Below, one piece after another: positions 1 through 11,584 of a stretch of 64,000 bases of DNA (positions are counted from its first letter, which is position 1; every line of letters starts with the position of its first letter). The notes under the pieces are model-generated. The model worked only from the letters and a program-made list of their open reading frames with translations. It was not told where the DNA came from and searched no databases. Made by a program: the position numbers and the translations under genes. This DNA comes from Trichobilharzia szidati (taxonomy: Eukaryota; Platyhelminthes; Trematoda; Strigeidida; Schistosomatidae), in assembly GCA_944472155.2 (NCBI GenBank), contig OX235273.1, positions 34,445,204 to 34,509,203 of the forward strand, read 5' to 3'.

Positions 1-2300
1 GTCTGTTCTGGGAGCCAACACGAAGACAGAGACCGATCATTTCGGACTGATATAATCAGTCTACGGAAAATACAAATAGACTTAAACAGAATAATACGAA
101 ATCCCATGCTACTACAATGTCTAAGTTTTACACACAAATAAATTAGTGGCTCCCTGTAGGCATCATTTTCAATCATTTGTAATATTGTCGTCATATATAG
201 AATACATCCCAGTACTAGGATGAAATAAAACTCTGAGCAAGCAAGCTCTCACAAAAAGGCATTTAGATCCATAAAAGGTGAACTATTTTGAGATATGCAC
301 TATAGTTTTAAGGTGCTAACTTAGATCAAGAGTTATGCAGGCATTAACGTGAGATTACCACTTAAACTTGTACAGTCCATACAACTGAATGATATTCTGG
401 TGATGACACATTTTATTGTGTTATCCCACTGTCTTTCTCTCTACTATTTCACCAGTTACCTTTTCTTCAAATTGATGAAAATGTAGGTTACAGTTCATTT
501 GGATATTTCTTTTAATTGGACTGAAAATACTTATTAACAACTAGAGGACAAATTAAAGTGGTTATTTAGACAAATTTGATGAAAAAATATAAAACAAATA
601 ATAAGGATAAGATGTGTGTAGGGATTACGAGATCACATCTTGACAAGAAGCAGAACAAACTGGTATATGCTAGAGTCAGAACTACTATTTATTAGTTAGA
701 TTTAAACAATTATTATCGTTCTTTTTTGGTTGAGGATCTGAACTCATATTTAAATATCGACCCGTCAAAAGTGCATATTTTTCGCTACAGATTGGAGCAA
801 TTCACATTTGTGACTATCGCCATATCTGCTCATCAGAATGTTCTACTCTCCCTCATTTTTTGGAGTTAAACTCTGGGATCTTTTTGCAACAATTGAGATT
901 GTAGCATTGCACTACATTGTACCTGTCATTCCTCATGAAAGCTATAAACGTGCAGTATGCGGTATGATTGGCACAGGCACAAATCAGTGCAATGTTCGCT
1001 TAAAAATTCCTAGAGTATTGATGGTTATCATAAGAAGTAACTAGAATTTACTCGAACCATCTGCATCAAACCGTTGATCCTAAAACTGAGAGCTTTCCAA
1101 AGCCACTGCGAGATTTATGGGAATAGTTCGGTCTATAAATAGGTTAATTAACATATGGAAATTTGGCGATGATCCGTCAACCAGGCCTGGAATTCCAACT
1201 TCATGTTAATCCTGTTCCACTGATACATTGTTCATATAAATCTAGGGAGTGTAATGATCTACACTTCTGAAAATAGAAAATAAGATTCAAATTTCAAGCA
1301 CTAATGTAACGCTTATCAGATATCTAGTGAGTCACGGAAAGCGTTTCCATTAGCCTATGGAATTTTGTCAGCACCCACTCTGATCACTGGAGACTGAAGA
1401 TCAGATGGATGGCAAGTTAGGATAGGCGACAACCAACCAAGAATTTATTGCTCAAAATATGTGCTTGTGGAAATGGATAGGGATTACACATACAGTTAGA
1501 CGAATGAAAAGTGACATTACTGATCAAGTTCTCAAGTGGAACGTGAATAGGAAGTGATGGGTTGTGCATACAACAGTAACATCAAGGGGATTATGTAAAA
1601 ATGAAATTAAAGAGTGTGTGTAATTGTGGAGCCAAGTGAACGAAACTGACTTGAAAGGACTGAGTACGATTGAAATGTGTAAATGAAACCCTCTACTCCA
1701 CTTGGTACCCAAAGTACAAGCAATTGTAATAATATCTTCAATATGTAGAAGGCTGTTTTACTCAACTTAGTACAAAGTATCATTTAAAATCTTTCACTTT
1801 TATAATGATCTCTAATTTGTGAATCTTCCCGTCGTCTTAGGTGTGAAGTATACTAAAATGTAACTTGAAAATAGGTAATTTTATTTCATTTTGATTATCT
1901 TGCGTTTTAGGCTTGACCTTGCAAATTGACTTAAACAAATAATTAAATACAATGTAAGATGATGCTTATTAAAAAAGATGATCCTGTTTAACCTGACCTG
2001 AACTAAGCTTTAATTTCAAACTACACATTCACTGAAATAAGAATTTCAGAAACTTGATCTTAAAAGGAAGCATTAGAATAATAAAGTAAAGCAACGAATA
2101 TGAATCTTTTCATTTAGTCACGAAAGGCCGAAACTCATAGAAGAAGTTTTTAGACGCTTTGTCACACCTTAGGTGGACTCAGATTATTAAGCAGACGATG
2201 TTGGTTAGGTCTTCAGAAAGCAACCAATCAACTTTTATGAAGGCGTCATATCACTGTGGAAATGAAGTTCTTGGTTAATCCCCCTTCAACAGTTTGATGG
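1..2300. other. AT-rich stretch, nothing recognised
   Basis: I see no coding, RNA or mobile-element signature here on either strand. The only open frames are short (68 codons or fewer) and have no recognisable motif. It is probably intergenic or intronic sequence, perhaps containing old repeats too decayed to recognise by eye. Confidence 0.5.
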
Positions 2301-2329
2301 ACAATTATAAAATGAGTAAGACTGGTTCA

Positions 2330-2780
2330 ACATAATGGGCTTTTATTGGATACTAGTAACTTGTGTGATGTGTTTAGTTCTTTCTTTGGTGCACACTGAA
2401 TTCTTTCAGTCAGGTTTATAATGTGTCCACCATTCTAGGTAGCTCGCCATCATGGCATACTTTGAACTGTTGGTGTTAACGGGTTGGAGGAAATCGGCAG
2501 GAAGCCTTGGACCTAGACTCTGTGCTAGCTGACACTCGTCAGCAAGGAGTATCTGCAACCTTCATGGGACCTATGTCCCCTCTGAGATTCTCGGTGACAC
2601 GGGTTCGAATCTCGGAAATGATAAAAAGTTGTTTCAAGGTTGCAGATACGCCTTTCTGACGAGTGCCAACTAATTCCAAGGTTTATTACCGATTATTATT
2701 ACCATCTAACACCAATAATGGGCTTTTAATACATGACTATCTATATACTAGAATTAAACTATTCAATCGGGCTTTTGATC
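2330..2780. repeat. Dispersed repeat with tRNA-like B box (copy 1)
   Basis: The segment shares its order of sub-motifs with 11377-11800. First comes a block with TGTGATGTGTTTAG near 2360 and a stretch on GTGTCCACCATTCTAG. Then comes a block with a GGAAGCCTTGGACCTAG motif, a tRNA-like B box (GGTTCGAATCTC near 2603) and a block around TGCAGATACGCC. The 11-kb copy carries the same blocks, partly in another order. It is probably a pol III-type SINE joined to a fold-back element. The family name is unknown to me. Confidence 0.45.
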
Positions 2781-2924
2781 AGGTGTTAGCGGGAAATAAT
2801 TTTGTCCGATGATTAGATCAATAGGTTATTATAGGCGTCTTATGTAGGCGTCATCTTGAAATTCTTTTAAAATCTCACAATGAACGAGGAACTTATTGAG
2901 TCCAGATTTTTTAGTAATAATAAT

Positions 2925-2935
2925 AATAGCTTTAT
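2925..2935 (-). promoter_or_regulatory. Possible poly(A) signal AATAAA, minus strand
   Basis: Read on the minus strand, an AATAAA lies about 210 bases beyond the stop codon of the candidate terminal exon at 3145-3328. The hexamer is common in AT-rich DNA, so this only counts together with that exon. Confidence 0.2.
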
Positions 2936-3144
2936 TCTTAACAGTGTTTCTATGATTTTAAGAATGTTTAGCCGAGTATTTTGCATGATATTTTCTCTTC
3001 GTTCAGGATCATCACCTACAATATTGATTGACAGAGATCATGTGATACAGAACATGCCAATATATTATGATATCTCTAAATTGTCTCCTTCGCAAAATGC
3101 ATGACGTTCAGCTGAATGCTAACTATAAAAACTTCAGGAGGATA

Positions 3145-3328
3145 CTATCTGAACCATGAAGAAAACTCAGGAACAGTTTTCTCGTGTACTGAGATACGTT
3201 GCCATCCAGCATTATGCTTTTCCTCATGTGTAATGGAAACTTGAAAATCAGCAGGTTGAAAAAATTTAAAATAATCGTCAGAGTAAATAATACTACTAGA
3301 GGTCATATTTTTATCAGATTCAAAGAAA
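3145..3328 (-). CDS. Candidate terminal exon of an unidentified minus-strand gene
   Basis: On the minus strand a strong acceptor (pyrimidine-rich TTTCTCTTGTTCAG) at 3329-3330 opens onto 60 sense codons and a TAG at 3145-3147. The peptide is hydrophilic and protein-like: it starts FFESDKNMTSS, contains FQPADFQVSITHEEK and ends VPEFSSWFR. I recognise no domain. The entry phase needs two bases from the preceding exon, which does not fit directly onto the 6.7-kb candidate exon (that one leaves one base). At least one intervening exon would be needed, or the two are unrelated. An AATAAA lies downstream near 2930. A chance open frame cannot be excluded. Confidence 0.3.
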
Positions 3329-3830
3329 CTGAACAAGAGAAATTATATGCAATATACTGATGAGGGTTTTCGATAGACCAAGTTTCAAACAGGCCGCACA
3401 ATGATGACTTTGTACAATTTCTGTTAACGGTAAAACAAATGACACGTCTGGTTTATCCACTGTTTTTACTACATCTTTGTTTAAATGATAACTTTTCAAG
3501 GGAAATAACAGTTAACACGTCTTAGCTTGCACCTGGTCTTCTCTCTGTCTGTCTTTCTGTGATTACCTAATTGTCAAACTTTTTATGTGGTAACGTCATT
3601 TTGGAATTACAGTAAATTCACATCCTTGCCTTGAGAAGATTTAACAACCTCAGTTGGTAAAGCCTAAAGTGGAAGAAAAACCATTGGTGAAACACACCAC
3701 ATGAACTGTATCTCTGGATTGCATTGTTAAATCAAGTGGATAACGGGCCTAATTTTTTCCCAAGTAACTGTATTTCTTTATAATTCATTACCCCTACGAA
3801 TTTTAATATACTAAGGGTCTGAAATAATAG

Positions 3831-5345
3831 AGAAGATTTGTAACTCAGATGGATGATTTGCAATTAATGGTGTTCTCTGAGCTGGTTGGTTTAGTTACGT
3901 AGCTTTCGTTGTCCTTCTGGACAACATCTTCAGCGCAACTTTTAGCATAAAGTGGACTGATTTAAATTTTTCCATGAGTGATATAATTGCATCTTCAGGT
4001 AACCATCTTTGCATATGTATTGACCATTTTCTATTAACTTGGATTTTAAACTTTCTGGTCACCTGATTTACTTTTTATTAATTGGCATATTTGGTCTATA
4101 TTAACGTGTTTGTTAAATGCATATTCTAGGAATTCTCTGGCACTTTTGGTGTTTCCTGTGTCTGAAATTTTGACATTATCCCAATCAAACTGATGTTCAT
4201 AATTATTTATATGCATTGATATGAAAGAATATATATCATGTCTTCTCACGGCTGATTTGTGTTCCTGGATTCTGATTCGAAAGAGGACGATCACTTTGGC
4301 CGATGTTATACCTGTTACAGTTCATACAATTTATTTTGTAAATAATATCAATTTTATCCCCTTTTTCTGTAGGATCTTTCGGTTTGCATAATATCGAATT
4401 AAGTGATTTGACTGACTTGTGTGCTATATCTATATCAAACGGTTTCAGTATTCTAGCTGTTATTTCAGAGATATTTCTCATGTATGGTGGAATGAATTTT
4501 CTTGTGGTCTTTGATAATGGTTCCTTTTTGGCGTTTTGATGTGACTTCAAACACTTTCTGATGAAATTGTGAGGATATTCATTCTTTTTGAAGCTGTTTG
4601 TAGGTATTTTTCTTCCATTCTTTTCAACTCCGGAGTGCTGCAGTGTGTTTGAATTCTTTTAAGCAACATCTGCACGCAGTTTCTTTTGTGAGTAATTGGA
4701 TTATTGCTAGTATAGTTGGGTATTTCATCTGTGTGCGTTGATTTTCTATAAACTTGTGTCTCTAAATCTCCTGTGTTAATTCTCCTGATGAAGACGTACA
4801 AAAATGGGATTTTGTTATCTAATTCTTCTTCTCTTGTGCATTTGATGTCTTCAAATATGTTGTTTATTAATTTATGGGCATATTCTAAATCATTTCCCTC
4901 AATTATTACAAATCGATGATCAAAGTAACGCACCCAGATTTTCGGTTTAATTATAGATAGAGCTAATAATTTTAATCCTTGCATGACGGCTTCAGCTATT
5001 AATCCTGATATGGGCGATCCCTTTTATCTGTTCATATATTTGAGTTTTCAATTGGAAGTATGTTGTGAGGCATAATTCTATCAGTTCTATCCAAGTTGAA
5101 CGTTGCGTTTTTATGTTTTCATCACTATTGTTGCATAGTTTCTGTGGCAAGTTTTGGACTTATTGAGGTATGCAGTTCTATGACATTAGAGGATACCATT
5201 ATTTCACTGTCATCTACTGGAATGTTTTTGATTTTCTCTAAAAACTGGATTAAAGAATTGATAGAATGGTCTGTCAATAATTTGTGTTTTTATTTTGATA
5301 TTTCGCGTAATTCCTAACTTCATGTCAGGTCCTCTACAAACTAAA
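3831..5345 (-). mobile_element. Penelope-like element, decayed RT plus GIY-YIG endonuclease
   Basis: The element reads leftward in three or more frames. At 5345-4985 there is a degraded RT block (VIELHTSISPKLATETMQ, then a YEQIKGIAHI block corresponding to the Penelope YEQ-KGTPMGSP region). At 4984-4547 comes the RT palm and thumb. The catalytic aspartate box reads RYFDHRFVII instead of the usual Y-DD, so it is inactive. It is followed by KIPFLYVFIRR and VYRKSTHTDEIPNY, which are diagnostic for Penelope RTs. At 4550-4236 and 4294-4046, separated by a frameshift, lies the GIY-YIG module (IIYKINCMNCNRYNIGQS, then RIQEHKSAVRRHDIYS). The terminal part, 4045-3831, is non-coding and shares a hairpin with the copies at 28 and 42 kb. 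Confidence 0.85.
3902..3933 (-). ncRNA. Hammerhead-like core in Penelope terminus (copy 1)
   Basis: Read on the minus strand: CTGAAGA, then T, GTTGTCC, loop AGAA, GGACAAC, GAAAGC. This resembles the hammerhead CUGANGA / stem II / GAAA arrangement with a perfect 7-bp stem II. An extra U follows CUGAAGA, and stem III and the cleavage triplet are not clear. Penelope-like elements are known to carry hammerhead ribozymes in their terminal repeats. Activity is not shown. Confidence 0.4.
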
Positions 5346-5984
5346 TCTATTTGTTTTTTCTACTCTAATTATCCCTATCATCAAAAAAAATCAAACCACA
5401 TAAAAAGGAATAAAAAAGTACACATCAACGAAATTTTGATTAAATAATTTCCCTTAATGTTAACTATCTTGGAAAAAAGGAGTCCAAATTAGGGGTTGTA
5501 AAGCTGTAGGAAATGGAATAGTTGAAAAAGGCTTATTTCTTCTCCCATCCCCGCCTTCACCTTACTAATGATTACTTCTTGATTTAGTTACACAGGAGAT
5601 TTAAAGGTATCAATTTTGTTACAAGTATGCCTACATACTTTACAAACTGACATAATAATCTTCTTACCTTAATATCGATGAATTTAGAATACAAGATATA
5701 CTTGATATTATAATCCATATGGTTTTAGATGTATAACTTCTCCGATACAATAATGAATTAAACTCAAACGCTTCAACCTTTTTGTATCATTATCTGTAAA
5801 ACAGGGTTCAACCTAACGATAGTTTGTATTTACTAGACAATTTATAATTTAACAATTGCTGGAGTTACAACAACCAAAAAGATGAACTAGAAACGATTAT
5901 TATTACTGTTAAAATCCCCCTAAGATTTGAGTTGAACATTGATTTCCAACACATCTCCATTATTTCATGTTAATCTATTGGCTA
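5346..5984. other. AT-rich stretch, nothing firm
   Basis: No element is recognised. On the minus strand 5793-5668 has good splice borders (CCTGTTTTACAG acceptor, AAG/GTAAGA donor, 126 bases), but all three frames contain stops. I do not call an exon. Confidence 0.4.
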
Positions 5985-6260
5985 TCACCTCGTCGTCATA
6001 CGATCCTCTCCATATTGCACTCAGATACACGGAAAACTCGTAGTTTCTCATTCGGATTCCAATCAGCGTCCTGCAACGCAATTACACTCAATGGTCATAT
6101 CACATTGCATCCAGTTCATCTCCAATTTTTTATGTACATTTATTGGGTAATAAAGTTTAACTGATTTGCTTTCGGAGTTCCTTGTCGCTAATCCTTTCTG
6201 ACCATCCGATCTCAAGAAGCGAGTAAAGGCAGTTATTGACAGATGTCTGTAGTCTGTCGA
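5985..6260 (-). mobile_element. RTE-type LINE 3' fragment
   Basis: The plus strand shows the reverse complement of the LINE C-terminal region: a TCGGATTCCAATCAG-type segment, a CATCCAGTTCATCTCCAATTTTT segment, and CTGACCATCCGATCTCAAGAAGCGAG. The same blocks occur in the better copies at 8.3-9 kb and 47.6-48 kb. It is strongly decayed, with no usable frame. Confidence 0.4.
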
Positions 6261-6324
6261 GAATTATTTCAGTGACATGTGAAGTCTCTCGGCGATATAG
6301 AATTGATATTCAATTGTTGATTTG

Positions 6325-6490
6325 TAGGGATTTGATTGATTGGTTACAAGATTTCATCATGAGCCGGCAGTCGTCCTGGGATAGAAACCCGACCTGTCCG
6401 TGACGATGAAGAGTCCAAAACTAGGACGAAACGGCTGTCCAGTACTCCCAGGTTTTTGAATGGTTCTCTAACTGATGTCAGCAGTTGATG
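6325..6490 (+). repeat. Hammerhead-containing SINE-like repeat (Sm-alpha type), copy
   Basis: The core at 6405-6432 reads GATGAAGAGTCC, AAAACTA, GGACGAAAC, followed by GGCTGTCCAGTACTCC. This matches the stem II and GAAAC half of the schistosome Sm-alpha hammerhead, but the CUGAUGA box is damaged (GACGATGA). The tail GAATGGTTCTCTAACTGATGTCAGC recurs at 10.5 kb. It is probably a cleavage-dead relic. Confidence 0.5.
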
Positions 6491-6697
6491 AAATTTTGTA
6501 ACTTATATGGAAGTGGCCTGACAGTAGTGCTGACAGTCCAATTCCTGTTGTCTATCTTGAGTGCAACACATTTTCAGAATAATTTTCTGGTTAGCGAAGA
6601 TTCTTAGCCAAGAGAATCTCTCAACGCTGCTCACTGCGACTGCATTGTAGACAACATACAGAGAACAAAAGCGATAGGTTCTCAGATTTAAACTTAC

Positions 6698-6848
6698 CAA
6701 AAATATAAAAGCAGAGAATTCCACCAGTCGACAGCGTTACAAACCAAACAAGAACTCCATAAGGGAGTAAACTGCCACATTGATGACGTTTTAGAGGTAG
6801 ATTTGTTCTCTGCCCAGATTTATCTGCATGAATTTTTCTGAATGTGAT
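6698..6848 (-). CDS. Candidate internal exon, membrane segment, unidentified gene
   Basis: A consensus donor (TTTTTG/GTAAGT, 6697-6692) closes a 151-base open segment. Its acceptor is either CCAG at 6849-6850 or a second, in-frame GGCAG about 42 bases further in. The peptide runs ITFRKIHADKSGQRTNLPLK, then CGSLLPYGVLVWFVTLSTGG and ILCFYIFG. That is a basic segment followed by a clear hydrophobic helix of about 25 residues. Entry phase is 0 and exit phase is 1. The entry phase fits the exit of the candidate exon at 11081-11264. I do not recognise the family. Chance is possible, but the donor and phase agreement make this better than background. Confidence 0.38.
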
Positions 6849-6904
6849 CTGGATCAATCAAATATGGAACAGATTCAACAAGCAATCAGTTAGCATGTAG
6901 TGCT

Positions 6905-7180
6905 GTGCGTTTATGCTTGGTTTCTTGAACAACATTTAGTGAAACAGGCAGATCATATATCGTGATCTGAATAATTTCGGTTCACACAGGAGACTACAGT
7001 GAGATAATCATCTCGAAGTGAAACATTGCGAAACTGCGAACTAATTTGCAAACTGAGAATTAGTTTAATGGTCTTGCCTGTTCACCCAAATAGCTGACCA
7101 ATAACTAGTTGGTTTGAACTGATTTAACTCCCTGAGCTGAGTCAAACTGCACACAACACTGATGAGTTGGGCCTCAGATA
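6905..7180. repeat. Dispersed repeat related to 18.6-18.8 kb
   Basis: The block at 7110-7175 (GTTTGAACTGATTTAACTCC, then GATGAGTTGGGCC) resembles 18728-18795 in direct orientation. The palindromic block near 6955-6975 (CAGATCATATATCGTGATCTG) resembles 18630-18655. The whole is strongly decayed and the family is unknown. Confidence 0.3.
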
Positions 7181-7734
7181 AGTGGGATAGCCGTCAGTCA
7201 TATAGATGGCTTCTATCTGGCTAGCAAGCACTACTAGCCCATGTGACTGATATACACATACTAATCCCAGAAATATGTTCTCATTCAACCTTTGTATCTG
7301 TAATTTTGAGTCTGAACACCCAGCAATACTGGCTTCATTTAAGGGATATTTAAAGCAACCGTGCGAAACTGGTCACTTACTCTAGAATGCCAACACACTG
7401 CCTTAGCTACATAATGCTACACTTAGCTGTTTTGTAAGTCAAAAAAATAATTATCATTCAAACGATAAACAAAAGAAGACATAACAGAGAAGAGCATGTT
7501 ATTTTCAATTAATCACTTTCAAGATCTGTACAATCATATTTATATCTAGAAAAAATTTCACAAAACCAACAATAGAACTGTGAGTCCTCATTGCTGTACA
7601 GCTAGTTTAAACTTCGAAAATTCCCAATTCATGATGGCAAATCACTACGTTTTCATTTGAAAATGTATCACAGTATGTGACATAAATGACAGAATAATTA
7701 GCCTGAAGAAAGCAAGCAAAGTTTCCTATTTAAC

Positions 7735-7850
7735 TATCCGGATGTTGGTTGTGCTCAAGTGATGGACTGGTGAACTTGGCCGAAAACAGTCGGCAGAGCC
7801 GTTCTATCTTCGAATCACCCTAGTTGGCAAAGAATGCTGTGGTTGTATAC
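7735..7850 (+). repeat. Possible tRNA-like SINE head
   Basis: A B-box-like ATCTTCGAATCACC lies about 45 bases after an AAGTGATGGACTGGTGAACTT segment that could be a degenerate A box. There is no target-site duplication and no 3' tail that I can match. Weak. Confidence 0.25.
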
Positions 7851-8309
7851 TACATAGACTGTACAGTTATACAGACTCTCTTGAGAGATTATTTGACAGT
7901 ATGGTACTATTTTCGTTTATTTAGGTAGTTTGGACTTTGCTTTTCAGTCACCAAGAAGTTGAAACTTCTGGGGAAAATTTGTTAGGCGTTCTCAAGAAGA
8001 TCAGATGACTGCAATCCACATTTAGAAGTTACTAACACTCGTTCGCCTATTGTGTCCTCAACACCAAGGCAACAGATGGACATAAGAGATTCAATAGCAT
8101 ACCACCTAGTGTTACCGTCAGAAACTTCACGACTGATTACCTTGTCAGAATTTTGTGTCCTGTAAGAATGTAGTGGGTGTTATCCGACATTATTTGAAAG
8201 CACACTGCGATGGCGAGTCCCCTAGCCTGGTGAATGGATTACAAACTTGACTGTACTTGCTGTAATTTGTGTCTTTGAAATTCGGTTAGGCCTATATTTT
8301 GATTCCGAT

Positions 8310-9065
8310 TGGAACAGAGAGGTTAAATAACACAACTTTACTTCATCCCATTCTACGCAGTCGTTTTTATTTGGCTCCACGATTGCCTATAAGCTGTCAC
8401 TGTTTCATACGACCTTACTCGTGTCATCCCCAGAACCATGCCAAACTCTTCGTTTTCCATTCGGCTTCCACTCGAATGATGGACAAGCGCACAATGTCAT
8501 CCAAAGGTCTATTCACCGTGTGTTCGATCCATCTCCAATTTTTCGAAAACCTTTCTGAGCTACAGGTCCTTGTTCGCTTTGTTTCACCGTTCCCTGCTGC
8601 TAATGCTCCAATTCTGGCAACCTGATCTTCAGGAAAGGGTGAAGCGAAAAGCTTTTGATGAAAGTCTGAAGCCTAGTCGAATGGCTTTTCAAAACCTTCG
8701 TGACAATTCGCTGGACCGCACAGAAGAACTGATATGACATTAGTATCAGAAACCCTTCCTGTTTCTCCTATCCTGATAGAATTCGGCATCCTCGTCGATG
8801 CCACCAGTAGTTGACATTATGCTTCTTAGACAAGTGAAAAAGATGACATTCTTTAAATTTCTCTATTTTAATGATGTTTCATACTTCTCTTTGTTAATAG
8901 TTTGGTATTTTCATCACTATGTTCACCTGAAGTCTTGTCATCCCTGTTTCTTCCGTCAGCTTGTCGGCTTTCATCTGCAGATCTCTGAGTTTGCATGACA
9001 TTAGACATAAATCGTCCGGAAAGTGCAAATCTTTTACAACCTTCTTGTCAGACCAACATCGAAGA
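8310..9065 (-). mobile_element. RTE-type LINE fragment (RT C-terminus and 3' region)
   Basis: Near 9065 the minus strand reads DDLCLMSCKLRDLQMKADKL, the block immediately after the RT catalytic box in the LINE at 50-53 kb. The part at 8460-8560 matches the 3' domain seen at 47.6 kb (CGTGTGTTCGATCCATC on plus). Frameshifts separate the parts and the 5' portion with the endonuclease is missing. Confidence 0.6.
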
Positions 9066-10394
9066 CAAGCGATTGAAATTTAAATCTGATCTAGATTTTC
9101 ACTTTCATTTATTTCCTTTCAAGTTTACCACATGTCATCAAAGCTTACTCTAAAGTGTATAATATCTAATAAATATTAATTCGCTACATTGGTTTAGTAA
9201 TTCATTTTTTTTAATATAGCTTAACCTGCTGACTAATGTACCAATGCTGACTCATCTCCTTTGATATTATTTAGCACTTCTGCGATCATATAAAATGTAT
9301 GCAAGTGTAGGTGTGGTAAACGTTAGGTTATACTAGACGGAAAATTAGCAGAAACCTTTATACATCAATCCATCCATTTCTTTTGTATCAGTGTATATCG
9401 AGACAGATATATGATCAGTTTACACCTGTATGTCCAGTGTACATGTTTCGTTTCCTTTTAGTGTATCAATTTACTCACTTTATGAGAAGAGAAAAAGCTA
9501 AAAAAGTGTGATAAATATTACAGAAAGACAAGTTTTTATTTCAATGGATTCACTCCAACTTAACCATAGTCTAACTCTTCAGCTTTTTCGATTGATGAAT
9601 GTAGACATACATAAGCAAATAAAGGCAAACTATACTGTTGTCGTCACTCCTTGTAGATGAAATAACTAACAGCGTTTTGTCTCTCCAATGATTACGTGAG
9701 CGCTTAAGCAGTTGGACTTTTTGTTCAGCTCGTGAGCTTTATAAACCATGTGAAAAAATCGCTTACGAAACTACCAATGGTCAGGTGAGATATTTCTTAA
9801 TTTTTATTATTATTATTTTTGCCAAACATATTTTTCCTAGCGTTTTACGCTTGAGTTAAATAACAAATTGAACTTGTAAGTTGTAGGTATCAAATTTCAG
9901 TAAGGCAGTTTGTTTATCTTTATATCTGTACAAGTTAGTATCAATTACAAAAAAATCATTCTAAATAGTAATGTGTGAGTAACTGATATCGTGTTACTTG
10001 AGCCTTATCGATTGCTCTCAACAAGAGGCTGTACATTTCAATTAGTGTTATGTAACTGATATAAAAAATCCTAAAGTTACCGATGATTAGTCTTTATACC
10101 AACGGTGTCCGAAAAAAAACAGTCGGATTATCTGGAAGACTGTTCAAGCATTTTGAAGTCTGCATAATTGCCTTTAAACTCCTGAGGTACATGTTAAACA
10201 AATATTGGTATGATGCAAGCAGAAGAGAAATGTAGCACAAGAGGCACAATATTTTTGGTGTTTTAAGCCATTTAAATCAGAAATTGCACTACACAGTTTA
10301 CTTCAATACTATGTTCAGTATACTAACTGAAATCTCACGACACCGTATACACTCGTCTTTCATGCACAGAATCTTATCGGAATGACAGATTATC
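9066..10394. other. AT-rich stretch, nothing recognised
   Basis: No coding or repeat signature is evident. A short ATT-rich run sits near 9805-9825. Confidence 0.45.
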
Positions 10395-10620
10395 GGCTTA
10401 ATAATTTCAGGTTTGATCGCAAGCTGACGTCAGTTGGCGAAAAAATTTGAAATGCGGGAAGTAACTGACGGCAGTTTCGTCTTGATGTGAGAGTCTTCAC
10501 CGTTTCAGCTTTCCAGTACTCCGTCGTATTCCGATGGTTCTCTAACTGATGTCAGCTTGTGACTGAGCCGGTAACCAATCAAATCTCTGCAAACCAGCAC
10601 ACTTGAAAATAACTATTTCA
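10395..10620 (+). repeat. Sm-alpha-like repeat relic
   Basis: It shares CCAGTACTCC, GGTTCTCTAACTGATGTCAGC and AACCAATCAAATCTCTGCA with the copies at 6.4 kb and (inverted) 40.1 kb. The hammerhead region is badly scrambled: a GTTTCGTCTT near 10475 suggests local rearrangement. Only the family membership is supported. Confidence 0.4.
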
Positions 10621-11080
10621 GCTTAAACAAAGAAGTAATACTAAAAATGGAAAGAATATGAATCAAATGCATTGTGTAGCATGGCAGCCAGTTGCATCGC
10701 ACAAACATAATAATATTTACAGCTTATGCGAACCATTAGAATGAAATCGCCTGATAAATCTGAGTAAATGGACAAGGTGGTCCTGAGACGACCGATATGA
10801 CACTGCCATTCAGTGTGGTGGATTGCTATTGTTGTCAAACTTCACCGGTTAGGCGCATCAACCGATTAGCAAGGATGTTACAAGTTACTCCTAAACTCAC
10901 ATCACATATACATCCTGAAAAGTAAGTAGACACAAATATCCCTTAACATTTTCTAGCTTTTAAGTAAGAATGCAGCATGGGAAAATGGTTATTATAGATA
11001 TATTATCTCTCATTGTGCTGAAAAATTTAAACATGGTAAAGTTGATGCTACTGTCAAAAACAAAACATTTGGTAAATTAC

Positions 11081-11264
11081 TTGAGCAAAATAAATCGCCT
11101 GTACCGTCAATACAGCCATCGTGATTACTATCAGTGATTTACGGAAGGCAGTAGCCAGACTACTTAGAAATCGATTCGGTCTGGATTTTGCTGTGATCCA
11201 ACCTATCTCTACTTGCCGAAGGGAACAGTGATCAAGTGAGGAAGAAATAAGAGCAGTTGTTGAG
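11081..11264 (-). CDS. Candidate internal exon with membrane helix
   Basis: The acceptor GTCCTCTTTGCTCAG (AG at 11265-11266) leads into 184 open bases ending at CAA/GTAATT. The peptide begins TALISSSLDHCSLRQVEIGW, contains a basic loop TAKSRPNRF and ends in a hydrophobic helix, SLIVITMAVLTVQAIYFAQ. Entry needs two bases and exit is phase 0. The candidate exon at 40795-40990 exits with two bases (AG), and joining gives a serine codon. The candidate exon at 6698-6848 enters in phase 0. A 40.9 to 11.2 to 6.8 kb chain is therefore phase-consistent, although other exons may lie between. The protein is unidentified. Confidence 0.38.
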
Positions 11265-11376
11265 CTGAGCAAAGAGGACCTCAGAGAACAGAATGAATCT
11301 GAGATGTGCTGCTTATGTACTATGCTCTACTTAGAACTCAAGGGAATGATATTATTGGTTGGAGGATTAAATTATG

Positions 11377-11571
11377 CTTTGATTGGACACTAGTTACTAG
11401 TGTGATGTGTCTAGTACTTTGTTTAATGCAGACTGAATTTCACCAGTCAATTTTGCAATGTGGCCACCATTCTAGTTAGCTCGCCTAGCGAACCTGACTG
11501 ATAGAATTTAAGTTTGCACCTAAGAAAGGACTAGAAACATCACACTGGTTACTAGTGTCCAATCAAAGTAT
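11377..11571. repeat. Fold-back element with about 46-bp inverted arms
   Basis: The left arm at 11377-11423 (CTTTGATTGGACACTAGTTA and on) is the near-exact reverse complement of 11525-11571, with a few mismatches across about 46 bases. The loop is about 100 bases. A single arm with the same internal sequence (CCACCATTCTAGGTAGCTCG) occurs at 2336-2460. It could be a MITE or a rearranged SINE; there is no transposase. Confidence 0.55.
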
Positions 11572-11584
11572 CCAATACGGTCCT

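Noticed and set aside
838..1044. Plus-strand ORF of 68 codons
   Set aside because: No splice borders, motif or composition to distinguish it from chance in AT-rich DNA.
5668..5793. Minus-strand segment with excellent acceptor and donor, 126 bases
   Set aside because: All three reading frames contain stops before the donor, so it cannot be an internal coding exon.
10641..10838. Minus-strand ORF of 65 codons with hydrophobic part
   Set aside because: It overlaps sequence that looks like the head of the hammerhead-type repeats; no exon borders.
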